Source: Desulfobacterales bacterium (GTDB taxonomy: Bacteria; Desulfobacterota; Desulfobacteria; Desulfobacterales; Desulfobacteraceae). From it: a stretch of DNA of 26,921 nucleotides. Position numbers and translations under genes: made by a program. The stretch lies in the NCBI GenBank assembly GCA_022361135.1, contig JAKSBM010000313.1, forward strand, positions 1 through 26,921. Direction: 5' to 3'. Positions 16,584 through 24,965 of this stretch are shown here, one piece after another. The notes beneath the pieces are model-generated. The model saw only the letters and a program-made list of their open reading frames with translations, was not told the DNA's origin and ran no database searches. Numbering within the stretch: position 1 is the first letter of the stretch; every line of letters begins with the position of its first letter.

Positions 16584-19500
16584 CCACGACTGTCGACACC
16601 CCTGTCCAAGACCTGTTGGACGTATTTGAACGCCAGGGCATCACCTTGAGCGAATCCAACGGAAATCTTCGTTACCAGGCGCCCAAAGGCACCATGACAT
16701 CCGATCTGCTGGATCGCCTCAAGTACCATAAACAGGATATTTTGAAAATTCTTCGGAACCGCCCCTCCCATACGCAGGAAGCGGCAGCACTGCCGTCCCT
16801 GGCATCGGATCCGGCCAACCGTCACGAGCCATTTCCCTTAACAGATGTTCAACACGCCTATTGGATCGGCCGCACCCAGGCCTTTGCCCTGGGTAATGTC
16901 TCCAGCCACAATTATTTCGAAATCCAAAGCGAAACCATTGATCCAGCCCGTTTCAACCGGGCATGGCAGCAGTTGGTGGAACGCCATGATATGCTCAGGG
17001 CCGTGGTCCGGCCCGACGGAGAGCAAGAAATTTTAAAACAGGTACCGGATTATGAATTCCAAATAAGGGACCTACGACACCTTGAAGGTGAAGCACTGAC
17101 CGCAGAATTGAACGCCATCCGAAACCAGCGTTCCCACCAGGTGTTACCCGCAGACAAGTGGCCGCTCTTCGACATCGGCGTCACCCGAATAACCCAGACC
17201 ACCCATCGGTTTCACCTGGGCTTTGATTTCCTGGTTTGCGATGCCGCCTCCATGATGCTCATGTTCAAGGAGTGGTGGCAGCTTTACCAATCCCCGAATA
17301 CTCCCCTTCCTCCGATCGACATCAGCTTCAGGGATTATGTCCTTGCCGACGAAGCCCTCAAAACCTCCGGGGCACTTGAACGGGCTGAAGCCTATTGGCA
17401 GGAACGGATTCCCCATCTCTCCCCTGCACCCGATCTGCCCCTGGCAAAGGATCCGGCTCTGGCCACACCTTCCAAATTCGTCCGTATGGCCCATATCCTC
17501 CCCAAAGCAGAATGGGCCGCATTGAAAAAAAATGCCGCAGCCAACGGCCTGACGCCCACGGGTGCCCTTCTGGCCGCCTTCTCCCTGATTCTGGGACGAT
17601 GGTCCAAGACCCCAGCCTTCACCCTGAATCTGACCCTTTTCAACCGCCTTCCCTTCCACGGACAGGTCAATCATCTGGTTGGAGACTTCACTGCATTGAG
17701 TCTGCTGGCTGTAGACACCGGCGGCACCCCGAGCTTTACCCAACTGGGACAAAAAATCCAGGCCCGGCTCTGGCAGGACCTGGACCACCGTCACATGGGT
17801 GGGGTCAGAGTCTTACGGGAATTGAACCGCAACCGGGACACCCCAATCCTCATGCCTGTGGTCTTTACCAGCCTTCTCGGTGTGAACAACGACGGTACCG
17901 CTGATGTTGAAACCGAGCTCATGGGGCAGATGGTCTACAATATCACCCAGACGCCCCAGGTCTGGCTGGATCACCAGGTGGCCGAGCGCAGCGGCTGCCT
18001 CTGGTTTAACTGGGATGTGGTCGAAGACTTGTTTCCCGAGAACCTCATGCAGGATATGTTTGACTCATACGGTCGCCTGCTCGCGGCCCTCTCGCGTGAT
18101 GCCAAGGCATGGGCCGCCAATGGCCTTCCCGACCATGTGATGCCGGGCTCACCTAAAGTTGTCGCCGCAGCCCCACAACGCTCCCATAATGCTACCTTGG
18201 ACGAATTATTTCTGGCCCAGGCCTCCGCCAGGACGCAGGCACCGGCAATCATCTCCCAGGAGCGCACCCTGACCTACAAAGAGTTGGATGATCTATCCGC
18301 CGCCGTGGCCGGCTGGCTCTTCCGGCACGGAGCCCGACCCAATGCACTGGTGGCCGTGATCATGGAGAAGGGCTGGGAACAGGTGGCAGCCGTTCTCGGC
18401 ATTCTCAGAGCCGGGGCCGCCTATGTCCCCATTGATCCCCAATTACCCGAATTACGAAGAAAAGAACTATTGGAAAGCAGCCAAACCAGCCTGCTGCTCA
18501 CCCAATCCAAGCTGGCCGCACAAATGAGTCTGGACGCCGGACTGCCAGGACTCACTACCCTAAACGTGGACGGTATCCCCCCACAGCCGGAAATATTACC
18601 CGCCCAACTTCCATCCCATGCCCCGGACGATCTTGCCTATGTCATCTACACCTCGGGTTCCACAGGAACCCCCAAAGGGGTTATGATCAGCCACGCCAGT
18701 GCCGTCAACACCATCCTGGACATCAATGAAAAATTCAAAATTACAGAAAAAGACAGGGTGCTGGCCCTGTCGAATCTCAACTTTGATCTATCGGTATACG
18801 ATATTTTCGGCATCCTTGCCGCCGGCGGCTCTCTGGTGATGCCGGCGCCGGATCGCAACAGGGATCCCTCCCATTGGCACACCCTCATCAATGATCACGG
18901 CGTCACCCTCTGGGACTCGGTACCGGCCTTGATGCAGATGTTGGTTTCCCACGGGAACGGCGTCGGTTCCATGGCTTTAAAACACGTATTGCTAAGCGGT
19001 GATTGGATCCCGCTGGATCTGCCGGACCGCATCCGGGAACGGTTCCCCAATGCCCGGACCATCAGCCTCGGTGGGGCCACGGAAGCAGCCATCTGGTCCA
19101 TCTATTATCCCATCACCCACGTCGCCCCGGATTGGAAAAGCATTCCCTACGGAAAGGCCTTGGAAAACCAGGAATTTCATGTTCTCAACAATTGGATGGA
19201 ACCCTGTCCCAACTGGGTTCCAGGCCACCTTTACATCGGCGGTGACGGCCTGGCCCTGGGATATTGGCAGGATGAAGAAAAAACATCCGCCGCATTTATC
19301 ACCCATCCCGAAAGCGGGCAAAGATTATATCGAACCGGAGACCTTGGACGAATGTTGCCCGATGGAAACATCGAATTCATGGGCCGGGAAGATACCCAGG
19401 TCAAAATCAGGGGCCACCGAATCGAGTTGGGAGAAATTGAAGCCGCAGTCACCTCCCACCCCGCCATCCAGGATGCGGTGGTCGTCGCCCGGAATCAGGC

Positions 19501-21985
19501 CGGCAAAGCCCATCATCTGGCCGCCTATCTGGTTCCCGGGCCGTTGGCTTCCGATCTGATTCTCAACAAGTTTCATGCAATGGAAGGCCCGGCGGCAAAA
19601 CGATGGGACGCCCTTGTTTCTGCGGGTCTTACAGCAGAAACCCAAACCGGTCAAACACCAGAAGCACACCATACAATGACGGAGTTTTTCAAGGATCTGG
19701 ATACCCTTTACGAACAAAGCATCTACCATGCATTTAACCGCTTGGATCTTTTTTCTCTTTCCTCCTGCAATATCCCCGACCCAACCTATACGGTGGAAAC
19801 CGTGCTGGAACAGACACAGATCCATCCCCGGTATGGAAAGTGGGTTCAACGTGCCCTGGAATTTCTCACCCAGAAAGGCTATCTCAGCGCCAAAAACGGT
19901 AAGTATACCTGCCTGAGTCCCTTGCCTGTTCCAGAACTGCTCCCCTTATTTGAGAAAATCCGACATCGGTCGGAATCCGTTCTCGGTTTCTCTGCCGAAG
20001 AAACCGACCTGCTTTTGAATGCCTGCGCCAATCTGTCCGACATCCTCAAACAAAGCATCCATTCGGCGGAAATTTACACCGCCGATGAAATGCCGGATCT
20101 CTATCTCAAGGTATTCGAGCCCTGCCATGCCATTATCCGGGAACAAGTCCAAAAACTGGTTTCACGGGACTCTGCTCCCTTGAATATTATGGAGGTCGGT
20201 GCTGGTTTAGGCACAGCCACACGCCATGTTCTCCCCCACCTTCCCGCCCAACGAACCCGCTACATTTTCACCGATATTTCCAATTATTTCCTTGACCGGG
20301 CAACGCAAAACTTTACCGATTTTCCCTTTGTCCAATTCCAGCTTCTGGACCTGGACAAGCCTGCCCAGCCCCAAGGCGTTGATCTCCATTCCCAGGATTT
20401 AATCATTGCGGTTTCCGTACTCCATGACACCCTGGATATCCAAAACACCCTGGCCCACCTGAAATCCCTGCTGGCCCCCGGGGGAATCCTGCTGATGGTG
20501 GAAGAAACATTTTTCCATACGGCCTTTGACCTGACCATGGGTCTCCAACAAGGATTTGATCGCTTCCAGGATCATGGGCTGCGGCCCATCCATCCCCTTT
20601 TGACACCGACACAATGGCAAAAGGCATTGAACGACGCCGGATTCGAGAATGTGAAGCGCTTCTGCCGGAAAAATTCCGTGGCCGATGCCCTTGGATTCCA
20701 GGTTATCGCGGCCAACGGTCCGGCCTGCATTTTCCAGTTTGATACCGATGCAGTCACCGGTTTCCTCGAAAAACGGTTGCCCGCATATATGATCCCCCAG
20801 ACCTTTACCCTGCTTGATACCCTTCCCCTGACACCCAATGGGAAAATCGACCGCAGGGCGCTGCCCAAACCGGACCTTCCCGCCATGCAACCGGATTTCG
20901 TCCCACCGGAAACTCCCACGGAGAAACGATTGGCTCAAATCTGGGCAGAAATCCTCCATCTCAAAGCCGTGGGTGCGGAGGATGATTTCTTCAAGCTTGG
21001 CGGAGATTCCCTTCTGGCCATCAAGCTCTTTCCTAAAATCCAGAAAGCCTTTGATGCCCAGTTACCCGTGCAAAGTCTGTTCGAAGCCACTACCCTCAGA
21101 GCCCTTGCACAAATCATCGATACCTCGGACACCGGAACGTCCTGGTCCCCACTGGTACGCCTCCGGGACGGTGACGATTTACCACCTTTTTTCTGTGTCC
21201 ATGCCAGCGACGGATTCATATTCAATTACAAGTCCTTAAGCGATGAAATCGCCCGGCGAATCTCCGGGCCCTGCAGACCATTTTACGGATTACGGGCCAG
21301 GGGGACTGAAGAGGATGGCACACCCCACACCGAGATTGCCCCAATGGCCACCGATTACCTTGCAGCCATAAAGAAGGCTCAACCCCATGGTCCCTACCAC
21401 ATCGGTGGATGGAGCATGGGAGGTGTGGTGGCATGGGAAATGGCGCAACAACTTCACCGGGCCGGAGAATCCGTGGCCTTGTTGGTTCTGATGGATCCCC
21501 CGCCGCCGGATGAATGGCAACAGGCACGTGCCACCATGCGCCAGGGCCTGTGGGGCAAAATGAGTGTTCTTATCCCCGATCCGGACAAGGCACTTGATTT
21601 TCTGGGCATGAGCTATCGGGAATTATTGGAAGAACCCGTGGAAGAACAGATGGCACTTTTCTACGACGGCGCCCGGTTCTCCGAACAATTACCTCCGGAA
21701 ATGTCCCTGGACCAATTTAAAAAGGTCATATCCGTGGTCAATGCCAATCTGGAGGCCATGTGTAATTATCGGGCCGAATCTTACCCGGGAGAGTCTGTGG
21801 TGTTTCTCCACCCCGAAGAAGCCCCTGGCGAAAGACAGAATTTCTGGAAAGCATTGACTCAAAAGGATTTTCACTGCCATCAGATCCCCGGAGACCACTG
21901 GTCCATGATAATGGATCCCCATCACATTTCCGTTCTGGCCCAACGGCTTTCGGATCAATTGGAAGTCAAGGAGGCCAACAAATGA
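16580..21985 (+). CDS. NRPS: docking-Cy-A(Cys)+MT-PCP-TE (PchF-like)
   Basis: An 1801-residue terminal synthetase. Residues about 8-60 resemble the TubC N-terminal docking domain (GNLRYQAPKG, then LLDRLKYHKQDILKIL). The Cy domain (about 80-505) has DFLVCDAAS (D216, D221, S224), GDFT, PVVFTS and QTPQVWLD. The adenylation domain from about 540 has Y690TSGSTG and pocket DLYDLSLIW, the cysteine code except for D779 where the sister domains have Asn. The inserted methyltransferase (about 1030-1390) keeps EVGAGLG from E1205, so SAM binding is plausible. The A10 core is NGKIDRRAL at N1420. PCP serine is S1477. The thioesterase (about 1535-1795) shows GWSMGG (S1612), D1639 and GDHW (H1773), a complete Ser-Asp-His triad. 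Domain order equals pyochelin PchF, whose MT N-methylates the thiazolidine after reduction, and the reductase gene follows here by a 4-base overlap. The protein should add and cyclise the last cysteine, methylate it and release the product by hydrolysis or cyclisation. Confidence 0.95.
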   Translation: MTTTVDTPVQDLLDVFERQGITLSESNGNLRYQAPKGTMTSDLLDRLKYHKQDILKILRNRPSHTQEAAALPSLASDPANRHEPFPLTDVQHAYWIGRTQAFALGNVSSHNYFEIQSETIDPARFNRAWQQLVERHDMLRAVVRPDGEQEILKQVPDYEFQIRDLRHLEGEALTAELNAIRNQRSHQVLPADKWPLFDIGVTRITQTTHRFHLGFDFLVCDAASMMLMFKEWWQLYQSPNTPLPPIDISFRDYVLADEALKTSGALERAEAYWQERIPHLSPAPDLPLAKDPALATPSKFVRMAHILPKAEWAALKKNAAANGLTPTGALLAAFSLILGRWSKTPAFTLNLTLFNRLPFHGQVNHLVGDFTALSLLAVDTGGTPSFTQLGQKIQARLWQDLDHRHMGGVRVLRELNRNRDTPILMPVVFTSLLGVNNDGTADVETELMGQMVYNITQTPQVWLDHQVAERSGCLWFNWDVVEDLFPENLMQDMFDSYGRLLAALSRDAKAWAANGLPDHVMPGSPKVVAAAPQRSHNATLDELFLAQASARTQAPAIISQERTLTYKELDDLSAAVAGWLFRHGARPNALVAVIMEKGWEQVAAVLGILRAGAAYVPIDPQLPELRRKELLESSQTSLLLTQSKLAAQMSLDAGLPGLTTLNVDGIPPQPEILPAQLPSHAPDDLAYVIYTSGSTGTPKGVMISHASAVNTILDINEKFKITEKDRVLALSNLNFDLSVYDIFGILAAGGSLVMPAPDRNRDPSHWHTLINDHGVTLWDSVPALMQMLVSHGNGVGSMALKHVLLSGDWIPLDLPDRIRERFPNARTISLGGATEAAIWSIYYPITHVAPDWKSIPYGKALENQEFHVLNNWMEPCPNWVPGHLYIGGDGLALGYWQDEEKTSAAFITHPESGQRLYRTGDLGRMLPDGNIEFMGREDTQVKIRGHRIELGEIEAAVTSHPAIQDAVVVARNQAGKAHHLAAYLVPGPLASDLILNKFHAMEGPAAKRWDALVSAGLTAETQTGQTPEAHHTMTEFFKDLDTLYEQSIYHAFNRLDLFSLSSCNIPDPTYTVETVLEQTQIHPRYGKWVQRALEFLTQKGYLSAKNGKYTCLSPLPVPELLPLFEKIRHRSESVLGFSAEETDLLLNACANLSDILKQSIHSAEIYTADEMPDLYLKVFEPCHAIIREQVQKLVSRDSAPLNIMEVGAGLGTATRHVLPHLPAQRTRYIFTDISNYFLDRATQNFTDFPFVQFQLLDLDKPAQPQGVDLHSQDLIIAVSVLHDTLDIQNTLAHLKSLLAPGGILLMVEETFFHTAFDLTMGLQQGFDRFQDHGLRPIHPLLTPTQWQKALNDAGFENVKRFCRKNSVADALGFQVIAANGPACIFQFDTDAVTGFLEKRLPAYMIPQTFTLLDTLPLTPNGKIDRRALPKPDLPAMQPDFVPPETPTEKRLAQIWAEILHLKAVGAEDDFFKLGGDSLLAIKLFPKIQKAFDAQLPVQSLFEATTLRALAQIIDTSDTGTSWSPLVRLRDGDDLPPFFCVHASDGFIFNYKSLSDEIARRISGPCRPFYGLRARGTEEDGTPHTEIAPMATDYLAAIKKAQPHGPYHIGGWSMGGVVAWEMAQQLHRAGESVALLVLMDPPPPDEWQQARATMRQGLWGKMSVLIPDPDKALDFLGMSYRELLEEPVEEQMALFYDGARFSEQLPPEMSLDQFKKVISVVNANLEAMCNYRAESYPGESVVFLHPEEAPGERQNFWKALTQKDFHCHQIPGDHWSMIMDPHHISVLAQRLSDQLEVKEANK
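16600..16765 (+). other. TubC-type N-terminal docking domain
   Basis: Residues about 8-62 of the TE-containing NRPS form a small alpha/beta unit with RYQAPKG followed by a Leu/Lys-rich helix, as in TubC_N domains. These bind a short peptide at the C-terminus of the preceding synthetase. The acidic end of the PKS/NRPS protein (ELEADIEEGLI) is the expected partner, supporting transfer from that protein to this one. Confidence 0.75.
21968..21974 (+). promoter_or_regulatory. Ribosome binding site of the thiazolinyl imide reductase gene
   Basis: A full AAGGAGG stands 7 bases before ATG 21982 and lies within the final codons of the NRPS gene, whose TGA overlaps the ATG. Confidence 0.8.
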
Positions 21986-23112
21986 AAGTGCTGATTTGCG
22001 GGACAAAGTACGGCCAGACCTACCTTTCTCTTTTTTTGAAAGAGACTCCGGGATTTGAACTGGCCGGCATCCTGGCCCGGGGTAGTGAACAGTCCAGGAA
22101 ATTTGCAGACGGATTCAAGGTCCCATTGTACACGGATACGGACCAACTCCCATCGGATATAGACATTGCATGCGTGGCCGTCCGAGCCACCATCATGGGC
22201 GGCGACGGCACCCGGCTGGCCCTCGCCCTCATGGACCGGGGCATCCACGTCATTCAGGAACATCCCCTCCACCCCGGGGATGTCAGAAAATGCCTGGACC
22301 GGGCGAAACACAATGGAGTCAGTTACCATATCAACAGCCATTTCCTCAACCTCGAACCCGTGGAAACATTCATGGATTATCTTAAAAAAGCCATGGTCCA
22401 CGAAACACCGTTGTATATCGAAGCGAGTACCTCCCTGAGCTACTCTCTTCTGGATATTCTCGGCAATGTCATGGGGGGATTGGCCCCCTATGGCTTCAGT
22501 AAGGCAGTGACATGGGATGAAGCTCTGACCGCTCGAAACAGCCAGAAGGTAATCCCATTCCAATGCCTCCAGGGCATTATCTCCGGAGTCCCGCTGACAT
22601 TGAAATTCCAAAACTTCTACGATTCGAAAACCGAGATGGACGACAGTCTCCTGCTGCTCCATCGAATCTGCGTGGGGCTGCCCAGCGGTAATCTGACCCT
22701 GCTCAACCCCCATGGCCCCATCATTTGGTCCATCGGACATGTCATTCAAAAATACGGGGGACCGGAAATCTTATTTGGAAAGGACAAAAACAGAGTCAAC
22801 ACCAAGGACAAGGACGCCATGCCCACAGCCATTTCCTTTTCCCCCCCGACTGCGCCGTCCTGGGATGACATCGTCACCCGTCACTGGCCCCGGGGCATCC
22901 TTACGGCCCTGAATAAAATGAAAACCGAAATCCAGACCACCAATCCCTGCCCGGGCCAGGAACCCGCCTATCTTATGGAACTGAGCCAGGCGTGGATGAC
23001 ATTGACCCGCAGTTTCGGGACCCCCAATTTCACCCGGCTGAAGCCGCCGGGCGAACCCAAGCCAGATCCCAGGGAATACCAGAAAACATGTTTCGCACCC
23101 ATGATCCCTTAA
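21982..23112 (+). CDS. Thiazolinyl imide reductase (PchG/Irp3/YbtU family)
   Basis: A 376-residue protein with an N-terminal Rossmann segment, MKVLICGTKYGQTYLSLF, the signature opening of the PchG/Irp3 reductases. Other family landmarks are IACVAVRAT, GTRLALALMDRGIHV followed by IQEHPLHP, and GPIIWSIGHV near residue 245. These enzymes use NADPH to reduce one carrier-bound thiazoline to a thiazolidine during pyochelin and yersiniabactin assembly. It is slightly longer than the usual 350-365 residues because of a Pro-rich C-terminal tail. The ATGA overlap with the NRPS gene and a consensus ribosome binding site support the start. It probably acts on the thiazoline made by the last or next-to-last module; which ring is reduced cannot be told from the sequence. 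Confidence 0.93.
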   Translation: MKVLICGTKYGQTYLSLFLKETPGFELAGILARGSEQSRKFADGFKVPLYTDTDQLPSDIDIACVAVRATIMGGDGTRLALALMDRGIHVIQEHPLHPGDVRKCLDRAKHNGVSYHINSHFLNLEPVETFMDYLKKAMVHETPLYIEASTSLSYSLLDILGNVMGGLAPYGFSKAVTWDEALTARNSQKVIPFQCLQGIISGVPLTLKFQNFYDSKTEMDDSLLLLHRICVGLPSGNLTLLNPHGPIIWSIGHVIQKYGGPEILFGKDKNRVNTKDKDAMPTAISFSPPTAPSWDDIVTRHWPRGILTALNKMKTEIQTTNPCPGQEPAYLMELSQAWMTLTRSFGTPNFTRLKPPGEPKPDPREYQKTCFAPMIP

Positions 23113-23147
23113 AAGATAAAAACCAATGAATTAAAGGAGTTTAATCC

Positions 23148-23885
23148 ATGAAGCAGACACTGGCACAGGATATTGCCAAATTTAAAATGCCCCGGGTGGC
23201 CTTTGTTTATGAATGGGTCATCCATCCCGTCTTTCTCCGTTTTTTTTCCGGATTTTACAAATTCCGCACCATCTACCGCCGGCTCTTGTCCATCTCCGAA
23301 AATCCCGGTTATCCCAAAGACAGCCGGGTCCAAATTCTGGATCTGGCCTGCGGCACGTTCTGGTTTGGCAGACATCGCCTTGAAGATCTTCTGGCACAGG
23401 GGAGCCACCCGCTGGTTTCCGGAGTGGACATCTCGGACAACCTCATCTCCTCCGCCCGACAGATCATGGAAAAAACAGATCATCCGGAAACCAGTTGGCA
23501 ATTGCTCACCGGGAATGCACAGGCCACCGGCTTCCCGGCCAACCATTTCGATGAAATATGGCTTTGTGGGGCACTTCACCAGATCCCCAATCAGCAGAAA
23601 ACCATCCAGGAAGTGGTCCGGATGCTTAAACCCGGCGGCGTATTTTTCTGCCAAACATTCTTGGAAAGCCAAAGCAGCCTATGGCACGGCATCCAAAAAC
23701 GAATGGGAGAATCCGGCTTCCAATTTCTCAACAGAGAAGCCACCAAAGCATTGTTGGCACAGAATGAATTGACACAAATCGGCTGGACAGAGTCGGGGTT
23801 GGTGGGCCTATTTGCCTATGTCAAATCCCATGGCGGGACGAAGCATTCCAAACCGCAAAACAAAGTGAGGAACCATGAAAAATGA
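23148..23885 (+). CDS. Class I SAM-dependent methyltransferase
   Basis: A 245-residue free-standing methyltransferase, preceded by AAAGGAG at 23133-23139. Motif I is ILDLACGTFWFG (D65-G74). An acidic SAM-ribose residue is in GVDISDN. Motif II/III regions are FDEIWLCGALHQIP and MLKPGGVFFC. The N-terminus (MPRVAFVYEWVIHP) is hydrophobic and aromatic but has no clear membrane helix or signal peptide. The target is unknown. An O-methyl group on a starter ring or carboxylate, or an N-methyl on a thiazolidine, are options consistent with its place behind the reductase. Motif I lacks the usual third glycine spacing (GTFWFG), which is uncommon. It overlaps the next gene by 11 bases. Confidence 0.88.
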   Translation: MKQTLAQDIAKFKMPRVAFVYEWVIHPVFLRFFSGFYKFRTIYRRLLSISENPGYPKDSRVQILDLACGTFWFGRHRLEDLLAQGSHPLVSGVDISDNLISSARQIMEKTDHPETSWQLLTGNAQATGFPANHFDEIWLCGALHQIPNQQKTIQEVVRMLKPGGVFFCQTFLESQSSLWHGIQKRMGESGFQFLNREATKALLAQNELTQIGWTESGLVGLFAYVKSHGGTKHSKPQNKVRNHEK

Positions 23886-24924
23886 CCAAATAAAAATCTG
23901 CGATTGCACCATCAGGGATGGGGGGCTGGTTAATGATTCTCAATTTACACTTGAGACGGTTCGGGCCGTGTACCGGGCTGCTGTTCTGGCCGGCATCGAT
24001 ATCATTGAACTGGGCTATAAAAACAGCAGGGAAATGCTGGACATTAATCAATTCGGTCCCTGGCGGTTTTGCGATGAAGAGATGTTGCGCCGTGTGGTTG
24101 GCGAGGTTAACAACCGTTCTCAAATCGCCGTAATGCAAGATGCCCACAAGGCCAAGGCCGAAGATCTTGTGCCCAGGTCCGAAAGCGCCATTGACATCGT
24201 TCGCATCGCCACTTATGTGAAAGATCTGGACCGGGCTCTGGAACTGAATAATTCTGCCGAGACCAAGGGATACACGACCTTTATCAATATCATGGCCATC
24301 TCCCATGTGCGGGACGACACCCTTGCCCACGCGCTTGACAGGATCAAATCCGAAGCCCGGGTTGATGGATGTTATATTGTGGACAGCTTTGGCTCCTTCC
24401 ATCAAAAAGACATTGATCATTACATGGATTTGTTCCAAAATCGCCTCGGGGAGACCCCCATCGGAATCCATTGCCATAACCAGCAGCAACTGGCCTTTTC
24501 AAACACCCTCAGGGCCATGGAGAAGGGAGCCCTCTACCTGGACGCCACCCTTTACGGGCTGGGTCGAGCCGCCGGCAACTGCCCCCTTGAACTGCTGGCC
24601 GGCACCCTGGATCGACCTGGGACCGACATTCGTCCGCTACTTGAGGCCATCGGCACTCATATTCTCCCTCTAAAAAAATCCCTGTCCTGGGGATATGCCA
24701 TTCCCTATATGCTCACCGGATTGCTCAATTGCCACCCCAAAGATGGAATTCGGCAAATGAATCTGCCGGATAACCATCCCGACAAATACGCATTTCACAC
24801 ATTTTTCAATCAAATTTCGCAACCGCAATCCCAACAGTCCACCTCATCGGGCTCCCCCCTGGCGTGGACCGGAAAGAATACAATATCATCTCCCCAGGAA
24901 CATATAATCGCAGGGGTAGTATAG
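23875..24924 (+). CDS. DRE-TIM metallolyase (4-hydroxy-2-oxovalerate aldolase / acyltransferase-like)
   Basis: A 349-residue protein opening with CDCTIRDGG (about residues 9-17), the DRE-TIM barrel signature. The metal-binding HCHN is at H199-N202 and LYGLGRAAGNCPLELL follows near residue 225. This family contains 4-hydroxy-2-oxovalerate aldolase, HMG-CoA lyase, isopropylmalate and homocitrate synthases. The DCTIRDGG and GLGRAAGN forms are nearest to the aldolase branch. It would make or break a C-C bond next to a 2-oxo acid with a divalent metal. Its start lies inside the preceding methyltransferase gene, after GTGAGG, so the two are probably coupled. It is not part of the known pyochelin or yersiniabactin pathways. 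A role in making an unusual starter or building block is inference. The last ~30 residues are Gln/Ser-rich and not part of the barrel. The stop is TAG. Confidence 0.85.
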   Translation: MKNDQIKICDCTIRDGGLVNDSQFTLETVRAVYRAAVLAGIDIIELGYKNSREMLDINQFGPWRFCDEEMLRRVVGEVNNRSQIAVMQDAHKAKAEDLVPRSESAIDIVRIATYVKDLDRALELNNSAETKGYTTFINIMAISHVRDDTLAHALDRIKSEARVDGCYIVDSFGSFHQKDIDHYMDLFQNRLGETPIGIHCHNQQQLAFSNTLRAMEKGALYLDATLYGLGRAAGNCPLELLAGTLDRPGTDIRPLLEAIGTHILPLKKSLSWGYAIPYMLTGLLNCHPKDGIRQMNLPDNHPDKYAFHTFFNQISQPQSQQSTSSGSPLAWTGKNTISSPQEHIIAGVV

Positions 24925-24965
24925 CCAAAAACCGACAAAAATTTTAAACACGAAGGAATCGAATC

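Noticed and set aside
22020..22253. Small minus-strand open frames across the reductase gene
   Set aside because: They are shadows of the PchG-type reductase, with no supporting signals.
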